A stretch of 64,000 bases of DNA from Pseudomonadota bacterium (GTDB lineage: Bacteria > Pseudomonadota > Gammaproteobacteria > Burkholderiales > REEB80): positions 1 through 64,000 of the forward strand of contig JAGXAQ010000002.1 in the NCBI GenBank assembly GCA_018971485.1. Reading direction: 5' to 3'. Position 1 is the stretch's first letter; every line of letters begins with the position of its first letter. Position numbers and translations under genes: made by a program. The notes below the pieces were generated by a model. It searched no databases, was not told the origin of the DNA, and worked only from the letters and a program-made list of their open reading frames with translations. Shown in pieces: positions 1 through 8,730 of this stretch.

Positions 1-144
1 TTCCAGCAGCTTGCGCTGCCTGTTCGCTTCGCGCTCCATTACTACAGAGCACTTCATCAATCGAGCTTCAAGAGAGCCAAAACTCCCTCACCCCTCCATC
101 AACAAGTGCCCACACTTATCGGCTATACCTTTTTAAAGAACGGT
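1..144 (-). promoter_or_regulatory. Probable rRNA operon leader (boxA-like), 16S gene off the left edge
   Basis: Read on the minus strand, the sequence after tRNA-fMet begins with GTTCTTTAAAAA (about 131-142), a boxA-like antitermination element. A GATAAGTGTGGGC segment follows (about 110-122), of a kind I know from betaproteobacterial rRNA leaders and spacers. No protein frame is convincing here. I infer that transcription from the promoters at 241-379 passes through tRNA-fMet into a 16S rRNA gene just outside the window. The 16S gene itself is not visible, so this could also be a solitary tRNA with a similar trailer. Confidence 0.5.
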
Positions 145-221
<77 letters not shown>

Positions 222-240
222 CCACTGGTTAGAGGTGAGA

Positions 241-379
241 AGCTTACGTTAAACCCGCCTCACTGTCAACCCTAAATCATCTTGCCACCCTGCCAAATAC
301 TACATCCAGCGCGACTTTCAAGCGCTTTAGCCATTTGGCGAAAGAGCGACACTATACCGGCTGAATGAATGGATTGCAA
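241..379 (-). promoter_or_regulatory. Tandem sigma70-type promoters for tRNA-fMet / rRNA
   Basis: The distal promoter has TTGCAA at 374-379 and TATAGT at 351-356 (complement), with an exact 17-nt spacer. The proximal one has a perfect TTGACA at 264-269 with a weaker TAAGCT at 241-246, also 17 nt apart, putting a start about 10-15 nt before the tRNA. Tandem promoters are usual for stable RNA operons. The element boundaries are seen in the sequence; activity is inferred. Confidence 0.6.
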
Positions 380-420
380 CTTAAATTTAACAGCAAAAAT
401 ATCTGGACTTTTCTGGATTT

Positions 421-1020
421 TTACAGATAGCGCCGTTCAATAAATGCCTGCGCCAATGTGCCGCTATCAACATATTCCAACTCACCTCCGACAGGCAGGC
501 CCCGGGCAATTCGACTAACGTGTAACCCCCTGCCTTTTAATATCTCCATCACATAATGTGCAGTTGCTTCACCTTCAACTGTAAAGTTTGTAGCAAGGAT
601 GACCTCTTCAACCTCATCATCAACCCTCTTGAGCAAACGGTCCAGATGGATTTCCTTAGGGCCCGCACCATCAAGGGGGGATAATCGCCCCATCAAAACA
701 AAATAAAGCCCGGAATACGCCTGTGTCTGCTCCATCACCATTAAATCAGCAGGCATCTCAACAACGCATAACAGCTTTCTATCCCTTTTAACATTCGAGC
801 AAAGCGAACAAACATCCATCTCTGAAAAACTATTACACCATTGACAGTGACGCAAATGCTCCAAGGCATATATAATTGATGAGGCCAAACCTCTTGCCCC
901 TTCAACATCATGCTGCAAAAGATGATAAGCCATACGCTGGGCCGATTTTGGGCCAACCCCAGGCAAACAGCGTAATGCCTCAACAAGAGATAAAAGACTA
1001 GATGGTATTTCCATTAACAT
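421..1020 (-). CDS. recR: Recombination mediator protein RecR
   Basis: RecR works with RecF/RecO to load RecA at gaps in DNA. The 199-residue product has the family's normal length. It carries an N-terminal helix-hairpin-helix segment ([19 protein letters not shown], about residues 17-35), a four-cysteine zinc module (CQWC and CSLC, about 59-75) and a Toprim domain ([13 protein letters not shown] onwards). Two ATG codons lie two codons apart. The second, at 1014, is better spaced from the AGGG upstream and gives the typical short N terminus, so the true start may be 1014. It is the last gene of the dnaX-ybaB-recR run, 48 nt after ybaB. Confidence 0.95.
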   Translation of the reverse strand: MLMEIPSSLLSLVEALRCLPGVGPKSAQRMAYHLLQHDVEGARGLASSIIYALEHLRHCQWCNSFSEMDVCSLCSNVKRDRKLLCVVEMPADLMVMEQTQAYSGLYFVLMGRLSPLDGAGPKEIHLDRLLKRVDDEVEEVILATNFTVEGEATAHYVMEILKGRGLHVSRIARGLPVGGELEYVDSGTLAQAFIERRYL

Positions 1021-1068
1021 ACCCTGGCATTATGAGAACTTAAACGCTGGCAGAAAAACAATGATGGC

Positions 1069-1395
1069 TTAAAAGGGCAATTTAAAACCCGGCGGCAACC
1101 CCATCCCGGATGTAAGCGAAGACATCTTCTCCTGAGTCATGGCTTCGGCTTTTCTTATTGCATCATTAAATGCCGCTGCCACGAGATCTTCGAGCATATC
1201 CTGATCATCCTGTAAAAGTGTTTTATCAATTTTTACACGCCGCACATCGTTACGGCAGGTCATGGTCACTGAAACCATCCCACCGCCAGACTGGCCCTCA
1301 ACCTCAACGCTACCCAACTGCTCCTGCATCCGGGCCATGTTTTCCTGCATCTGCTGAGCCTGCTTCATAATATTGCCCAAGCCACCTTTCATCAT
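1069..1395 (-). CDS. ybaB: Nucleoid-associated protein, YbaB/EbfC family
   Basis: A small DNA-binding protein (108 aa) of the YbaB/EbfC family, dimeric and nucleoid associated. It has the typical methionine/glutamine-rich N-terminal helix ([17 protein letters not shown]), the central [21 protein letters not shown] beta strands and a C-terminal helix ending in a proline-rich tail (LPPGFKLPF). It lies between dnaX (6 nt upstream) and recR, its standard proteobacterial position, and is probably co-transcribed with both. Confidence 0.95.
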   Translation of the reverse strand: MMKGGLGNIMKQAQQMQENMARMQEQLGSVEVEGQSGGGMVSVTMTCRNDVRRVKIDKTLLQDDQDMLEDLVAAAFNDAIRKAEAMTQEKMSSLTSGMGLPPGFKLPF

Positions 1396-1401
1396 TCCCC
1401 C

Positions 1402-3009
1402 TTATTCTCGGATTACAATCGATTCATCAATAACTGTCGCATCACACTCAGCCTGTAACTGCTGTATCAGTGGATCAGCATAAATAGCATTCTTAGCATC
1501 CTGTCTTGATTTTTCTTTACGCTTTTCACGTTGCTTAACAGGAGTCCTATCACGTTGGCTTGCATCTCCTAACACAATCTCGACCTTCTTAAAATATGGC
1601 TCAAGATGGATTAACAGTTTTTCCCGATAGGATCCATCCAGCAAATGAGCATGAGTTTGTGGTAAAACCAAACTCAGACACTCATTTTCATAAGCGTCTA
1701 CCGCACAGTGCTGAGCAAGCATCCGGGCCATCCCCCCCAAATTCAATTTTTCAATAAAACCTTCCCAGTCCCCTAAAAATTTTATGGGTCCAATCACTTC
1801 AGTTTCTGGCAAGCTTTCATCAACATCAGAATCAGGTTGAAGCCGGGTAGCCCGCATTTCCCTGCTTTCAACAGATTGAGATGGGGGCTGAGAAACAGCC
1901 GACATCACTTTCTTTTCATTAACTGTAACAGGAGTAAACGCCCACAAGCGTAACAATGTCATCATAAAACCAGCCGCTTCATCTGGTGCAACTGACAAAT
2001 CTTTTCGGCCATTCACCAGAACCTGGTAATAAAGCTGTATGTCAGTAGCATTAATCTTTGATGCCAGGGAAAGAATTTTAGGGCCATAGGGATCATTAGG
2101 ATCCATCGAATCCGGCAAAACCTGAGCCAAAGCTACACGATGCAAAATTCTCGACATATCAGCGAGCGCGGCATCCAGGGAAAGCCCCCCTGCCACAAGC
2201 TGCTCCCCATGGCGCATAATTTCTTGGCCTGAATTGTCTGCCAGGGCCTCAAGAAGCTCATAAAACAAACCCTGATCGGCAACCCCCAGCATATTCTGAA
2301 CAGACTGGAAACTAACCTCTCCTGCCCCAAAAGCAATAGATTGATCTAAAAGACTTAATGCGTCTCGCATTGAGCCATGCGCATTCTTGGCTATAAGCTT
2401 AACCGCTTGCTCCTGATAAGAGATTTGCTCTTCGTGAAGAATCCGGCTTAAATGGTAAGCAATGTCCTTTTCGGCCATCAGGCGCAGACTTAACTGTAGA
2501 CAACGGGACAAAACGGTAATGGGAATTTTTTGAGGATCGGTTGTCGCCAGAATGAACTTAACATGTTCAGGGGGCTCTTCAAGCGTCTTGAGCATAGAAT
2601 TGAATGCACTCTTGGATAGCATGTGCACTTCATCAATCAGATACACTTTATAGCGGCCACGAGTAGGAAGATATTTAGCGTTATCGATTACTTCCCGCAT
2701 ATCATCGACACGTGTATTAGATGCCGCATCCATTTCAAGAAGATCGATAAATTTTCCCGAATCGATTTCAATGCAAGCAGAACACTTGCCGCAAGGGTGG
2801 GAGGAAACGCCTAGCTCACAATTTAAGGCTTTAGCCAAAATCCGGGCGATTGTTGTCTTTCCAACACCTCGTGTACCCGTCAGCAGCCATGCATGATGCA
2901 GTTGTCCACGGTCCAGAGCATTGGCAAGAGCCTGAACCACATGCTCCTGGCCTACAAGCTCGGACAACGTTTTGGGGCGCCATTTTCTTGCAAGAACCAG
3001 ATAAGTCAT
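1402..3009 (-). CDS. dnaX: DNA polymerase III subunit tau/gamma (DnaX)
   Basis: Clamp-loader ATPase. From the start MTYLVLARKWRPKT (535 aa) it has Walker A GTRGVGKTT, a four-cysteine zinc module in which a first Cys is followed by CGKCSAC, Walker B DEVHML, and a sensor region with SRCLQLSLR. A lysine-rich linker (KREKRKEKSRQ) follows near the C terminus. I chose ATG 3009 because it matches the family N terminus; the frame extends 13 codons further but lacks a ribosome site there. A strong AGGAGG instead precedes a 7-codon frame whose TGA overlaps this ATG. No clear A-AAA-AAG slippery site for a gamma form was seen. The product is shorter than E. coli tau. Confidence 0.96.
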   Translation of the reverse strand: MTYLVLARKWRPKTLSELVGQEHVVQALANALDRGQLHHAWLLTGTRGVGKTTIARILAKALNCELGVSSHPCGKCSACIEIDSGKFIDLLEMDAASNTRVDDMREVIDNAKYLPTRGRYKVYLIDEVHMLSKSAFNSMLKTLEEPPEHVKFILATTDPQKIPITVLSRCLQLSLRLMAEKDIAYHLSRILHEEQISYQEQAVKLIAKNAHGSMRDALSLLDQSIAFGAGEVSFQSVQNMLGVADQGLFYELLEALADNSGQEIMRHGEQLVAGGLSLDAALADMSRILHRVALAQVLPDSMDPNDPYGPKILSLASKINATDIQLYYQVLVNGRKDLSVAPDEAAGFMMTLLRLWAFTPVTVNEKKVMSAVSQPPSQSVESREMRATRLQPDSDVDESLPETEVIGPIKFLGDWEGFIEKLNLGGMARMLAQHCAVDAYENECLSLVLPQTHAHLLDGSYREKLLIHLEPYFKKVEIVLGDASQRDRTPVKQREKRKEKSRQDAKNAIYADPLIQQLQAECDATVIDESIVIRE

Positions 3010-3029
3010 GGGATTAGAGTGTTGCGCAT
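3006..3029 (-). other. Seven-codon leader frame overlapping dnaX start
   Basis: On the minus strand AGGAGG is followed after four bases (TTTC) by ATG CGC AAC ACT CTA ATC CCA TGA. The TGA overlaps the dnaX ATG as ATGA. The ideal ribosome-binding site therefore serves a mini-ORF (MRNTLIP), and dnaX would be reached by termination-reinitiation. Alternatively the site simply sits too far upstream of dnaX. Translation is not proven. Confidence 0.4.
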
Positions 3030-3105
3030 GAAACCTCCTGTTTATCAATGCCTAAAAATATAAACAGATTCATTAAAGTTCCACATGCATCCACTTTCAA
3101 ATAAG

Positions 3106-3203
3106 GTGGCGAGCCTAACCCCCGGCACTTACGGAAACAGGCTGTGGCTGCTTCCTTCCGGACCTGACCAGATTTACCCAGCCGTAATGCGAGGAGACCC
3201 GCC
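3106..3203 (-). ncRNA. ffs: 4.5S signal recognition particle RNA
   Basis: The minus strand contains the invariant SRP RNA apical segment GGTCAGGTCCGGAAGGAAGC. It is flanked by complementary arms: the 5' end GGCG pairs with the 3' CGCC, with internal CGGCTGGG and CCGGGGG segments. The length of about 98 nt fits the small bacterial 4.5S type. It lies just upstream of dnaX on the same strand, a common arrangement. The ends are approximate. Confidence 0.95.
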
Positions 3204-3221
3204 ATAAGTATTAAGCGATTT

Positions 3222-3230
3222 AGTATAACA
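3222..3230 (-). promoter_or_regulatory. Extended -10 promoter for SRP RNA
   Basis: The minus strand reads TGTTATACT (3222-3230), a TGn-TATACT extended -10. It places the start near 3214, about ten bases before the conserved RNA. No good -35 is visible at normal spacing. Confidence 0.5.
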
Positions 3231-3365
3231 TGTGAGCCAATCCAATAGGCATTGATTTTTAAATAATGGAACTTGACTCAAATAGCCAAGTAATTCACTC
3301 CCTAACTCTTTCCAGCCTTGGGCTTTTACCTCAAAACATCGTCACCTACTACCTGGCATTTATTA

Positions 3366-3374
3366 TGGTATACT
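3366..3374 (+). promoter_or_regulatory. Extended -10 promoter for tRNA-Ser(GGA)
   Basis: TGGTATACT (3366-3374) is a TGn-TATACT extended -10 motif, 16 nt before the tRNA 5' end. No recognisable -35 is present. Confidence 0.5.
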
Positions 3375-3390
3375 TTCGCACTTTCAAAAC

Positions 3391-3480
3391 GGAGATTTGC
3401 CCGAGCGGTCGAAGGGGCGTGCCTGGAAAGCACGTATACGCGCAAGCGTATCGAGGGTTCGAATCCCTCAGTCTCCGCCA
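3391..3480 (+). tRNA. tRNA-Ser (GGA)
   Basis: A 90-nt class II tRNA with encoded CCA. Acceptor arms GGAGATT and AGTCTCC pair, the anticodon stem-loop GTGC-CTGGAAA-GCAC gives GGA, and the long variable arm (TATACGCGCAAGCGTATC) forms its own hairpin. The T arm carries GGTTCGAATCC. It reads UCC/UCU serine codons. Confidence 0.97.
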
Positions 3481-3541
3481 CACCATGCTTGTCCTCCAGA
3501 ATTTATAAACTAACATTTCACATCAAACCCCATCATCATAC

Positions 3542-3941
3542 TTACCCCTGATATTGTTCATCAGTGACGTTCTCCAACCAATCAACAACCCTGCCATCCA
3601 AAGCTTCCTGAATCGCAACATGGGTCATAGCAGTGGTTAATGTCGCCCCATGCCAATGTCTATGGCCAGGTGGACACCAGATAGCATCTCCAGCATGAAT
3701 TTCCTGTTAAGGCCACCCCTGCATTGCGTCCAACCACAACCAACAGTAACAATCAATAATTGACCCAATGGGTGGGTATGCCAGTTTGACCGTGCGCCAG
3801 GCTCAAAAGTCACACTCCCTGCACCTAATCTGGACAAACCCGTTGGTGAATGAACGGGATCAATCCAAACATCACCGGTAAACCAGTCTAAGGACCCTTT
3901 TTGTGAAGCCCGGGGCCATTGCGCTTAAGTATCGCAACCGT
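3542..3941 (-). pseudogene. Decayed cupin-domain protein
   Basis: On the minus strand a cupin can be rebuilt only by joining frames. The N-terminal piece KRNGPGLHKKG shifts into SLDWFTGDVWIDPVHS and then SVTFEPGARSNWHTHPLGQ, the metal-binding HTH cupin motif. After GWTQCRGG (about 3706-3712) the frame shifts again into [20 protein letters not shown] and ends EQYQG-stop at 3542. Two frameshifts are therefore present. The codon after the ribosome site AGGAG at the expected start is ACG (3939-3941), not ATG. The gene sits seven bases downstream of an intact alcohol dehydrogenase on the same strand, a pairing common in oxidoreductase clusters. Only a 66-codon central piece remains open. Confidence 0.8.
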
Positions 3942-3948
3942 TCTCCTC

Positions 3949-5010
3949 TCAGGCCTTAAGGGTGGTCATATCGATAACAAATCGATATTTCACGTCCCCC
4001 TTTACAGTACGATCATAAGCAGTATTCACATCCTTTATCGCAATTTTCTCAATATCACAGACAATATTATGCTTGCCACAAAAATCCAGCATTTCCTGGG
4101 TTTCCGGCAAACCACCAATCAACGATCCAGCCATGGAACGGCGCCGGAATATTAGGTTTATTCCATTAACTTTCTTTAAAGGCTCAACTGACCCAACAAT
4201 CACCATTGTGGCATCCCGTTTCAATAATTCCATATATGGGTCAACATCATGCCCTACAGGAATTGTATTAAGCAGAAAATCAAAGCTGCCCTGCGCTTTT
4301 TGCATCGCACCAGCATCAGAAGAGATGAGCACTTCATCAGCTCCCAATTTTCTGGCATCTTCACCTTTCCTAGGTGAAGTTGTAACCATTACGACCCGAG
4401 CACCCATGGCATGGGCGAATTTCACACCCATATGCCCAAGTCCGCCCAGGCCAATAATTCCAACTTTCTGCCCTGGACCCACTTTCCAGTGCTTTAGCGG
4501 TGAATAAGTTGTGATACCAGCGCACAGTAATGGCGAAGCAGCGGCAGGATCAAGATTTTCTGGGATATGAAGCACAAAACGTTCATCCACAGTGATGATG
4601 TCCGAATATCCTCCAAAGGTTACCGAATGAGGTGTGCCACCAATTTTATCCTCACCACCATAGGTACCCGTAAACCCATTATCACAATATTGTTCCAAAC
4701 CTGCATCACATGAAGGACAAGTGCGGCAGCTATCAACCAAACAACCGACTCCGACTAACTCGCCTGTCTTAAATCCCAGAACCTCACTGCCGACCGCTCT
4801 TACCCGCCCAACAATTTCATGGCCAGGGACAAAAGGATAAGTGGTCCAACCCCACTCATTGCGAGCCGAATGAATATCAGAATGACAAATGCCACAATAA
4901 AGGATATCAATCACCACATCCTGTGGTCTCGGATCGCGACGCACAAATCTAAAGGGGGACAATTCAGTTGTTGCAGAGTGAGTAGCATACCCTTTGGCTT
5001 GAATGGTCAT
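3949..5010 (-). CDS. NAD(P)-dependent zinc alcohol dehydrogenase (YahK/cinnamyl-ADH-like)
   Basis: Cytosolic medium-chain dehydrogenase/reductase. From MTIQAKGYATHS the product is 353 aa. The catalytic zinc site is visible in CGICHSDIH and GHEIVG, the structural zinc site in CRTCPSCDAGLEQYC, and the nucleotide fold in GIIGLGGLGHMGVKFA. These features match the YahK/cinnamyl alcohol dehydrogenase branch, reducing aldehydes or oxidising alcohols; the natural substrate is unknown. ATG 5010 was chosen because AGGAG lies just before it; the open frame continues 12 codons upstream without a site. Its downstream cupin partner and divergent LysR gene are both broken, so this may be the last working part of an older locus. 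Confidence 0.9.
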   Translation of the reverse strand: MTIQAKGYATHSATTELSPFRFVRRDPRPQDVVIDILYCGICHSDIHSARNEWGWTTYPFVPGHEIVGRVRAVGSEVLGFKTGELVGVGCLVDSCRTCPSCDAGLEQYCDNGFTGTYGGEDKIGGTPHSVTFGGYSDIITVDERFVLHIPENLDPAAASPLLCAGITTYSPLKHWKVGPGQKVGIIGLGGLGHMGVKFAHAMGARVVMVTTSPRKGEDARKLGADEVLISSDAGAMQKAQGSFDFLLNTIPVGHDVDPYMELLKRDATMVIVGSVEPLKKVNGINLIFRRRSMAGSLIGGLPETQEMLDFCGKHNIVCDIEKIAIKDVNTAYDRTVKGDVKYRFVIDMTTLKA

Positions 5011-5165
5011 GTTCTGCTCCTTTATAAAAATAAATGGCCAAATCATTCCTTAGATCTCTTTGATTAGCTTCCAAAAGTTCCCAAGAATGACTGATTCGAT
5101 GTAAATTCGCCCGAAAACTTAACTCTAAATACCATCCTATCAAACCATGAACCCGATTATGAACT

Positions 5166-5180
5166 GTTCAATGATTGAAC
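5166..5180. promoter_or_regulatory. Perfect 15-bp palindrome, possible relic operator
   Basis: GTTCAATGATTGAAC is a perfect inverted repeat around a central G. It is located between the alcohol dehydrogenase and the divergently oriented LysR pseudogene. Its placement suggests the former LysR-type operator. No protein binding can be inferred from sequence alone. Confidence 0.35.
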
Positions 5181-5311
5181 GACCTGTTCGATAACCAAGA
5201 CCATAATACCCAAGACACGGACAGGTTATCGTTTCAGCTATACAGCTTACATTTCTATTCTATTAAGATTAATCTCATATATCTTTGATGAACCAATAAG
5301 TAGAGCTTAAC

Positions 5312-5885
5312 AATGAACCTAAACCAGCTTGATGATTTGCTTTCCCTTAAGGTTGCTGCCCACACCAGAAATTCAGGGCGGCCTCCGGAATTTTCGACGT
5401 TTCACCTTCTGTGGTCAGCTGAACGATTAAACAGCTTGAACAACGCCTAGGAGTTGCACTGCTATCACGAACAACCCGTAACACCAGCCTGACTAAGGCT
5501 GACGAAAGGTTTTTAACCGGGTGGGCAGCCTTGGAACATATTCTTGCTGTCTTGGAAGACAGTGGATAGATATGCAGAAAAACCTTCCGGACTTCTTCGT
5601 TTAAATTTGCCACGACAAATTTATCCCTACTATACGGCTCCACTCATCACAAGCTTCAAAAAAATATTCTGACATCAACATTGAATATTCATTGAGGATC
5701 AACAATCAGATGTTGTTAAAAATGGTTTTGATGCAGGTATTCGCCTATCGACATTTTAACCCAAGATACAGTAGCAATAAAATTACAAGAGCCAGCACGT
5801 TATGTAACTGCTACCTTACCCAATCAAGAGCGAAAATAAACAGATTGCACCCATGTAAAACTGATCCGACCCATCCCAACAAAAC
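5312..5885 (+). pseudogene. Decayed LysR-family transcriptional regulator
   Basis: Starting at ATG 5312 (MNLNQLDDLLSL) a LysR helix-turn-helix can be followed only across frame changes and stops. After VAAHTRN the frame shifts to RAASGIFDVSPSVVS, then an in-frame TGA, then TIKQLEQRLGVALLSRTTRN with SLTKADERFL behind it. Further on, LRLNLP, TAPLITSFKKIF and DVVKNGFDAGIRL match the effector-binding domain of the family. No intact reading frame covers the gene. It is divergent from the alcohol dehydrogenase at 3949-5010, which it probably once controlled. The 3' limit is uncertain. Confidence 0.75.
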
Positions 5886-5893
5886 CAAATGAT

Positions 5894-6700
5894 TCATGAA
5901 TCTGCACCCTTTAATTTAGGCTTCACAAAACCACTACGGGGGTCAAGAGCTGAAAAATCCATATTGAAAGGACGCAACTCGGGAGCAACTGTAAATCCCC
6001 TACCCTCTCTGTGCTGCCTGCTGACCAATTCTCCCTTACGCACAACCAATGTAGTAAATCCCTTGTGATAGTTTCTCAAATTAAGGCCTGCTGTTTGAAA
6101 CGTTGAAATCGGATAATCATCCGTATCATATCCACGCAGCACAGAGATCCAATGCGAAGTCGGAGCACATCGAAAACAACTATTTGCTCCGCCTGCCATC
6201 ATTACTGAAACACGATTAATATCAACAATATAATACGAACTACCTTCCTCAATAGGTTTCAATGCCTCAAAATAGGCATCACCCCAACAAAACGGGCAAG
6301 CAGTAAACAAGCCATACCGGAGTCCATTCGGCGAAACCTGGCCATAATATCGCTTCATGGCTTCAGTCATTTCAGTTATCAAGCCAGAATGAAATCCATG
6401 ATCATCCTCAATCATGCAAATAAATGTGGGGGCATAAAGCTCTATTCCTACCCACATAGCCATATTCCGCGCCAAACCCATCGAAACCGGATCAGTTTGC
6501 ATGAAAAAAAAATCATATTGCTTCTTCAGATCAAGGATAACTTCTTGCATCTGGGGGCGATTCTTGATACTGGAATCATGAACAACAACAGCCGAGCCAG
6601 TTCGTTTTGACTCTGCAAGCACACCAGGCAACATTCTGGAAACAAGTGCCGTATCTTCATAGCAACCATAGATTGTCATAAACTCAACAGGCGTAGTCAT
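5894..6700 (-). CDS. Putative glycosyltransferase-like protein (DXD-type)
   Basis: A 268-aa protein with no signal peptide or membrane segment. The N-terminal half resembles a nucleotide-sugar-binding GT-A fold: an initial beta strand (EFMTIYGCYED), a segment naming positions over time (LARNMAMWVG) and a metal-binding-like acidic motif in FICMIEDDHG (about residues 93-102). The C-terminal half contains several cysteines (CPFCW, CFRC) of unknown role. I do not recognise the exact family. The next gene upstream on the same strand (7886) is also glycosyltransferase-like, 187 nt away, so they may share a role in cell-surface sugar transfer. The start MTTPVEF has no strong ribosome site. Confidence 0.5.
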   Translation of the reverse strand: MTTPVEFMTIYGCYEDTALVSRMLPGVLAESKRTGSAVVVHDSSIKNRPQMQEVILDLKKQYDFFFMQTDPVSMGLARNMAMWVGIELYAPTFICMIEDDHGFHSGLITEMTEAMKRYYGQVSPNGLRYGLFTACPFCWGDAYFEALKPIEEGSSYYIVDINRVSVMMAGGANSCFRCAPTSHWISVLRGYDTDDYPISTFQTAGLNLRNYHKGFTTLVVRKGELVSRQHREGRGFTVAPELRPFNMDFSALDPRSGFVKPKLKGADS

Positions 6701-6887
6701 AATTCCATTCCAAACGGCTCGTTAAGAAACAAACAGACTGCCCTGTCTTTTACAGGGCATACCCAACCCGGCCAAATCAAATCAACACACCCCCATAACT
6801 AATTCCAAGTCAGGAAATAAACACTGCTTATAACCTTTATTCTTCGCCCCATATCAAAAAAAATAACGCATCAGCTATTGTTTTCCT

Positions 6888-7886
6888 TTAAACAAGTTCC
6901 ATAAAATCAAACCAGGCATTCATTAACTCCATCTCAGCCTCACAAATAAAGTGCTCCTCCAGCAAAGCCTGCCATAAACTCTGAACAATAAAGCTAATGG
7001 GCAATGACGATGGGATGACCTGAGCTGCAGACCGTAATACCTGGATGATTTTTTTATTGCCAAGATAACCCGGTATTTCCTCTGAAAAATCCTTCATGAG
7101 ATTATGCTCATTTCTCACTTGCCTGACTGTTGCAGGACGAAAAACAATATTTTTGTTTTTGATCCAAAGCGCCTGCTGCGCCACAAAGGAACGCCAGATA
7201 TCCGTCATTCTGAAACTAACATGGCAAGGCAGATACATAAGTGAAAAAGCAGCAGAATAAAACAGCGTATTCTGTGAATTAAACGGCACCCAGCAACCGG
7301 CTGCGGGCGAAAAATTACCCGCGTTGCGAAAAGTTACAGGCTGGTTCAGCACCAAACGATAAATCGCATCTACATCTGGATCCTCATCAGCCAGAAACTG
7401 GTGCACGGGGCAGTCCATCATAACAGGTTCTATCGATGCATAACCTATCGACTGGATTTCATCTAACGGCAATCCACGTGGCCAGACTATTTCTTGACTA
7501 AAATAACGGTATATATTGACCCACTCTGCCCCCTTAACCAAATGCACCGATAGAGTTGAATCAAGGTTTTTTCCAAAGCTGTCATAAGGAAGATTGTCAT
7601 CATCTGTATCCAGAATCAAGGTGGCTCCATGCATCATGGCGTAAAGATAACCCAAGTTCTTTCGCGCATAATGATTATAAGGCAGATTCCGGGACAACTT
7701 TCCGAATAAGCGATGCTGCTCCTGGATCGAAAGATAAATCACATCAGGAACAGACCAGTCCAAAGGTGTTTTAACATCCCCGACAACGAGAACAGACCAT
7801 CCTTCCCTGGACATTTGAGCAAAAGCCTTAACCGCTGGAGTCGGATGATGAATGCTTGTCAAGACAATCCACTGGCCATTCGACAT
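6888..7886 (-). CDS. STELLO-like (DUF288) putative glycosyltransferase
   Basis: The N terminus WIVLTSIHHPTPAVKAFAQM followed by GWSVLVVGDVKTPLDW matches the opening of DUF288/STELLO proteins, which are glycosyltransferase-like in plants and occur sporadically in bacteria. An acidic cluster, LILDTDDDNLPY (about residues 90-101 from this start), would suit a metal/nucleotide-sugar site. The PYNHYARKNLGYLYAMMHGA segment just before it is also typical of the family. The product is 332 aa from ATG 7886; another ATG six codons upstream (7904) is possible and neither has a good ribosome site. No membrane anchor is seen. The acceptor and donor are unknown. Confidence 0.6.
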   Translation of the reverse strand: MSNGQWIVLTSIHHPTPAVKAFAQMSREGWSVLVVGDVKTPLDWSVPDVIYLSIQEQHRLFGKLSRNLPYNHYARKNLGYLYAMMHGATLILDTDDDNLPYDSFGKNLDSTLSVHLVKGAEWVNIYRYFSQEIVWPRGLPLDEIQSIGYASIEPVMMDCPVHQFLADEDPDVDAIYRLVLNQPVTFRNAGNFSPAAGCWVPFNSQNTLFYSAAFSLMYLPCHVSFRMTDIWRSFVAQQALWIKNKNIVFRPATVRQVRNEHNLMKDFSEEIPGYLGNKKIIQVLRSAAQVIPSSLPISFIVQSLWQALLEEHFICEAEMELMNAWFDFMELV

Positions 7887-8100
7887 TGTGTTATCTGAAA
7901 TCATCAGTTCAATTGTCCAGGTTATCCCGTATCATATGCGGAGGTTCTGCACGCATTCTTTGTAAAAACAACCTCATCCATCCCCGGTTTCGGAACGGTT
8001 CAAGCCGGATTCCCGTAGCGTTTTTTATGTGGTTCATTCAAACAACAACATAATATTTTCCATCAATCCGCTTTTCAAATGACACATTCCTTTCAAAAAA

Positions 8101-8730
8101 TCATTTCCTGGTTCTCACACCTTCGATCTCTACCTTGATTGTTACGGTATTCGATAACCCGGCAGGCAAATCAGCCTTCATGCCATAATCTGACCTATGA
8201 ATAGCCGTAGTCGCCACGAATCCTGTCAAATACCCGCCCCACGGCTTAGGAAGATAAGATACCTCACCTGCACCTATCCTTGTCACATAAAACACAACAG
8301 GCCGGGTCACGCCATGCAGGTCCAGGTTACCGTAAAGCTCTCCCGAACGGGTATTGATGGGGACATACTTCGTGCTCTTGAATGCAATATCAGGATATTG
8401 GGACATATCAAAGAAATCTTTTCCTAAGAGGTCGTGGTTTCTTGCAGGAAAATCAGTATTGAGACTGGAAACAGGTATCGTCACAGCTACCTTGTCCTTA
8501 CCCGGATTTGCACTATTAAAAGTATAGGTACCGGCAATCTTGTCAAACCGTCCTGTAAACTCTGTAATTCCAACGTGCCCTATTGTAAAGAATACATTCG
8601 AATGCTGTGAATCAACGGTATAAGTGCCATCAGGATTGCCATTAAGCGGCTGATATCGACTCGCTGCCTCGGATATAACTGGTAAACCCAGCATAAGCAC
8701 GGTAAAAGAAACACCCAGAATAAAACGCAT
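8101..8730 (-). CDS. YceI family periplasmic protein
   Basis: A 209-aa secreted lipocalin-like beta-barrel protein. Residues 1-22 form a signal peptide (RFILGVSFTVLMLGLPVISEA, cleavage after EAA). The mature part begins with YTVDSQHSNVFFTIGHVGITEF, the YceI signature, and continues through LGKDFFDMSQYPDIAFKS and GNLDLHGVTRPV. Members bind long isoprenoid or amphiphilic lipids in the periplasm; the ligand here is unknown. The gene stands alone, divergent from the GNAT gene at 8862. Confidence 0.9.
   Translation of the reverse strand: MRFILGVSFTVLMLGLPVISEAASRYQPLNGNPDGTYTVDSQHSNVFFTIGHVGITEFTGRFDKIAGTYTFNSANPGKDKVAVTIPVSSLNTDFPARNHDLLGKDFFDMSQYPDIAFKSTKYVPINTRSGELYGNLDLHGVTRPVVFYVTRIGAGEVSYLPKPWGGYLTGFVATTAIHRSDYGMKADLPAGLSNTVTIKVEIEGVRTRK

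Noticed and set aside
3396-3480. Copy of an attachment site in tRNA-Ser(GGA).
   Set aside because: The similarity to the tRNA-Ser(CGA) 3' end is what two serine tRNAs share; there is no integrase or repeat next to it.
3637-3837. 66-codon minus-strand ORF as a separate gene.
   Set aside because: It is the central piece of a frameshifted cupin, with a chance stop; annotated as part of the pseudogene.
5347-5643. 98-codon minus-strand ORF in the gap upstream of the alcohol dehydrogenase.
   Set aside because: It is antisense to the decayed LysR gene, whose remnants explain the sequence better.
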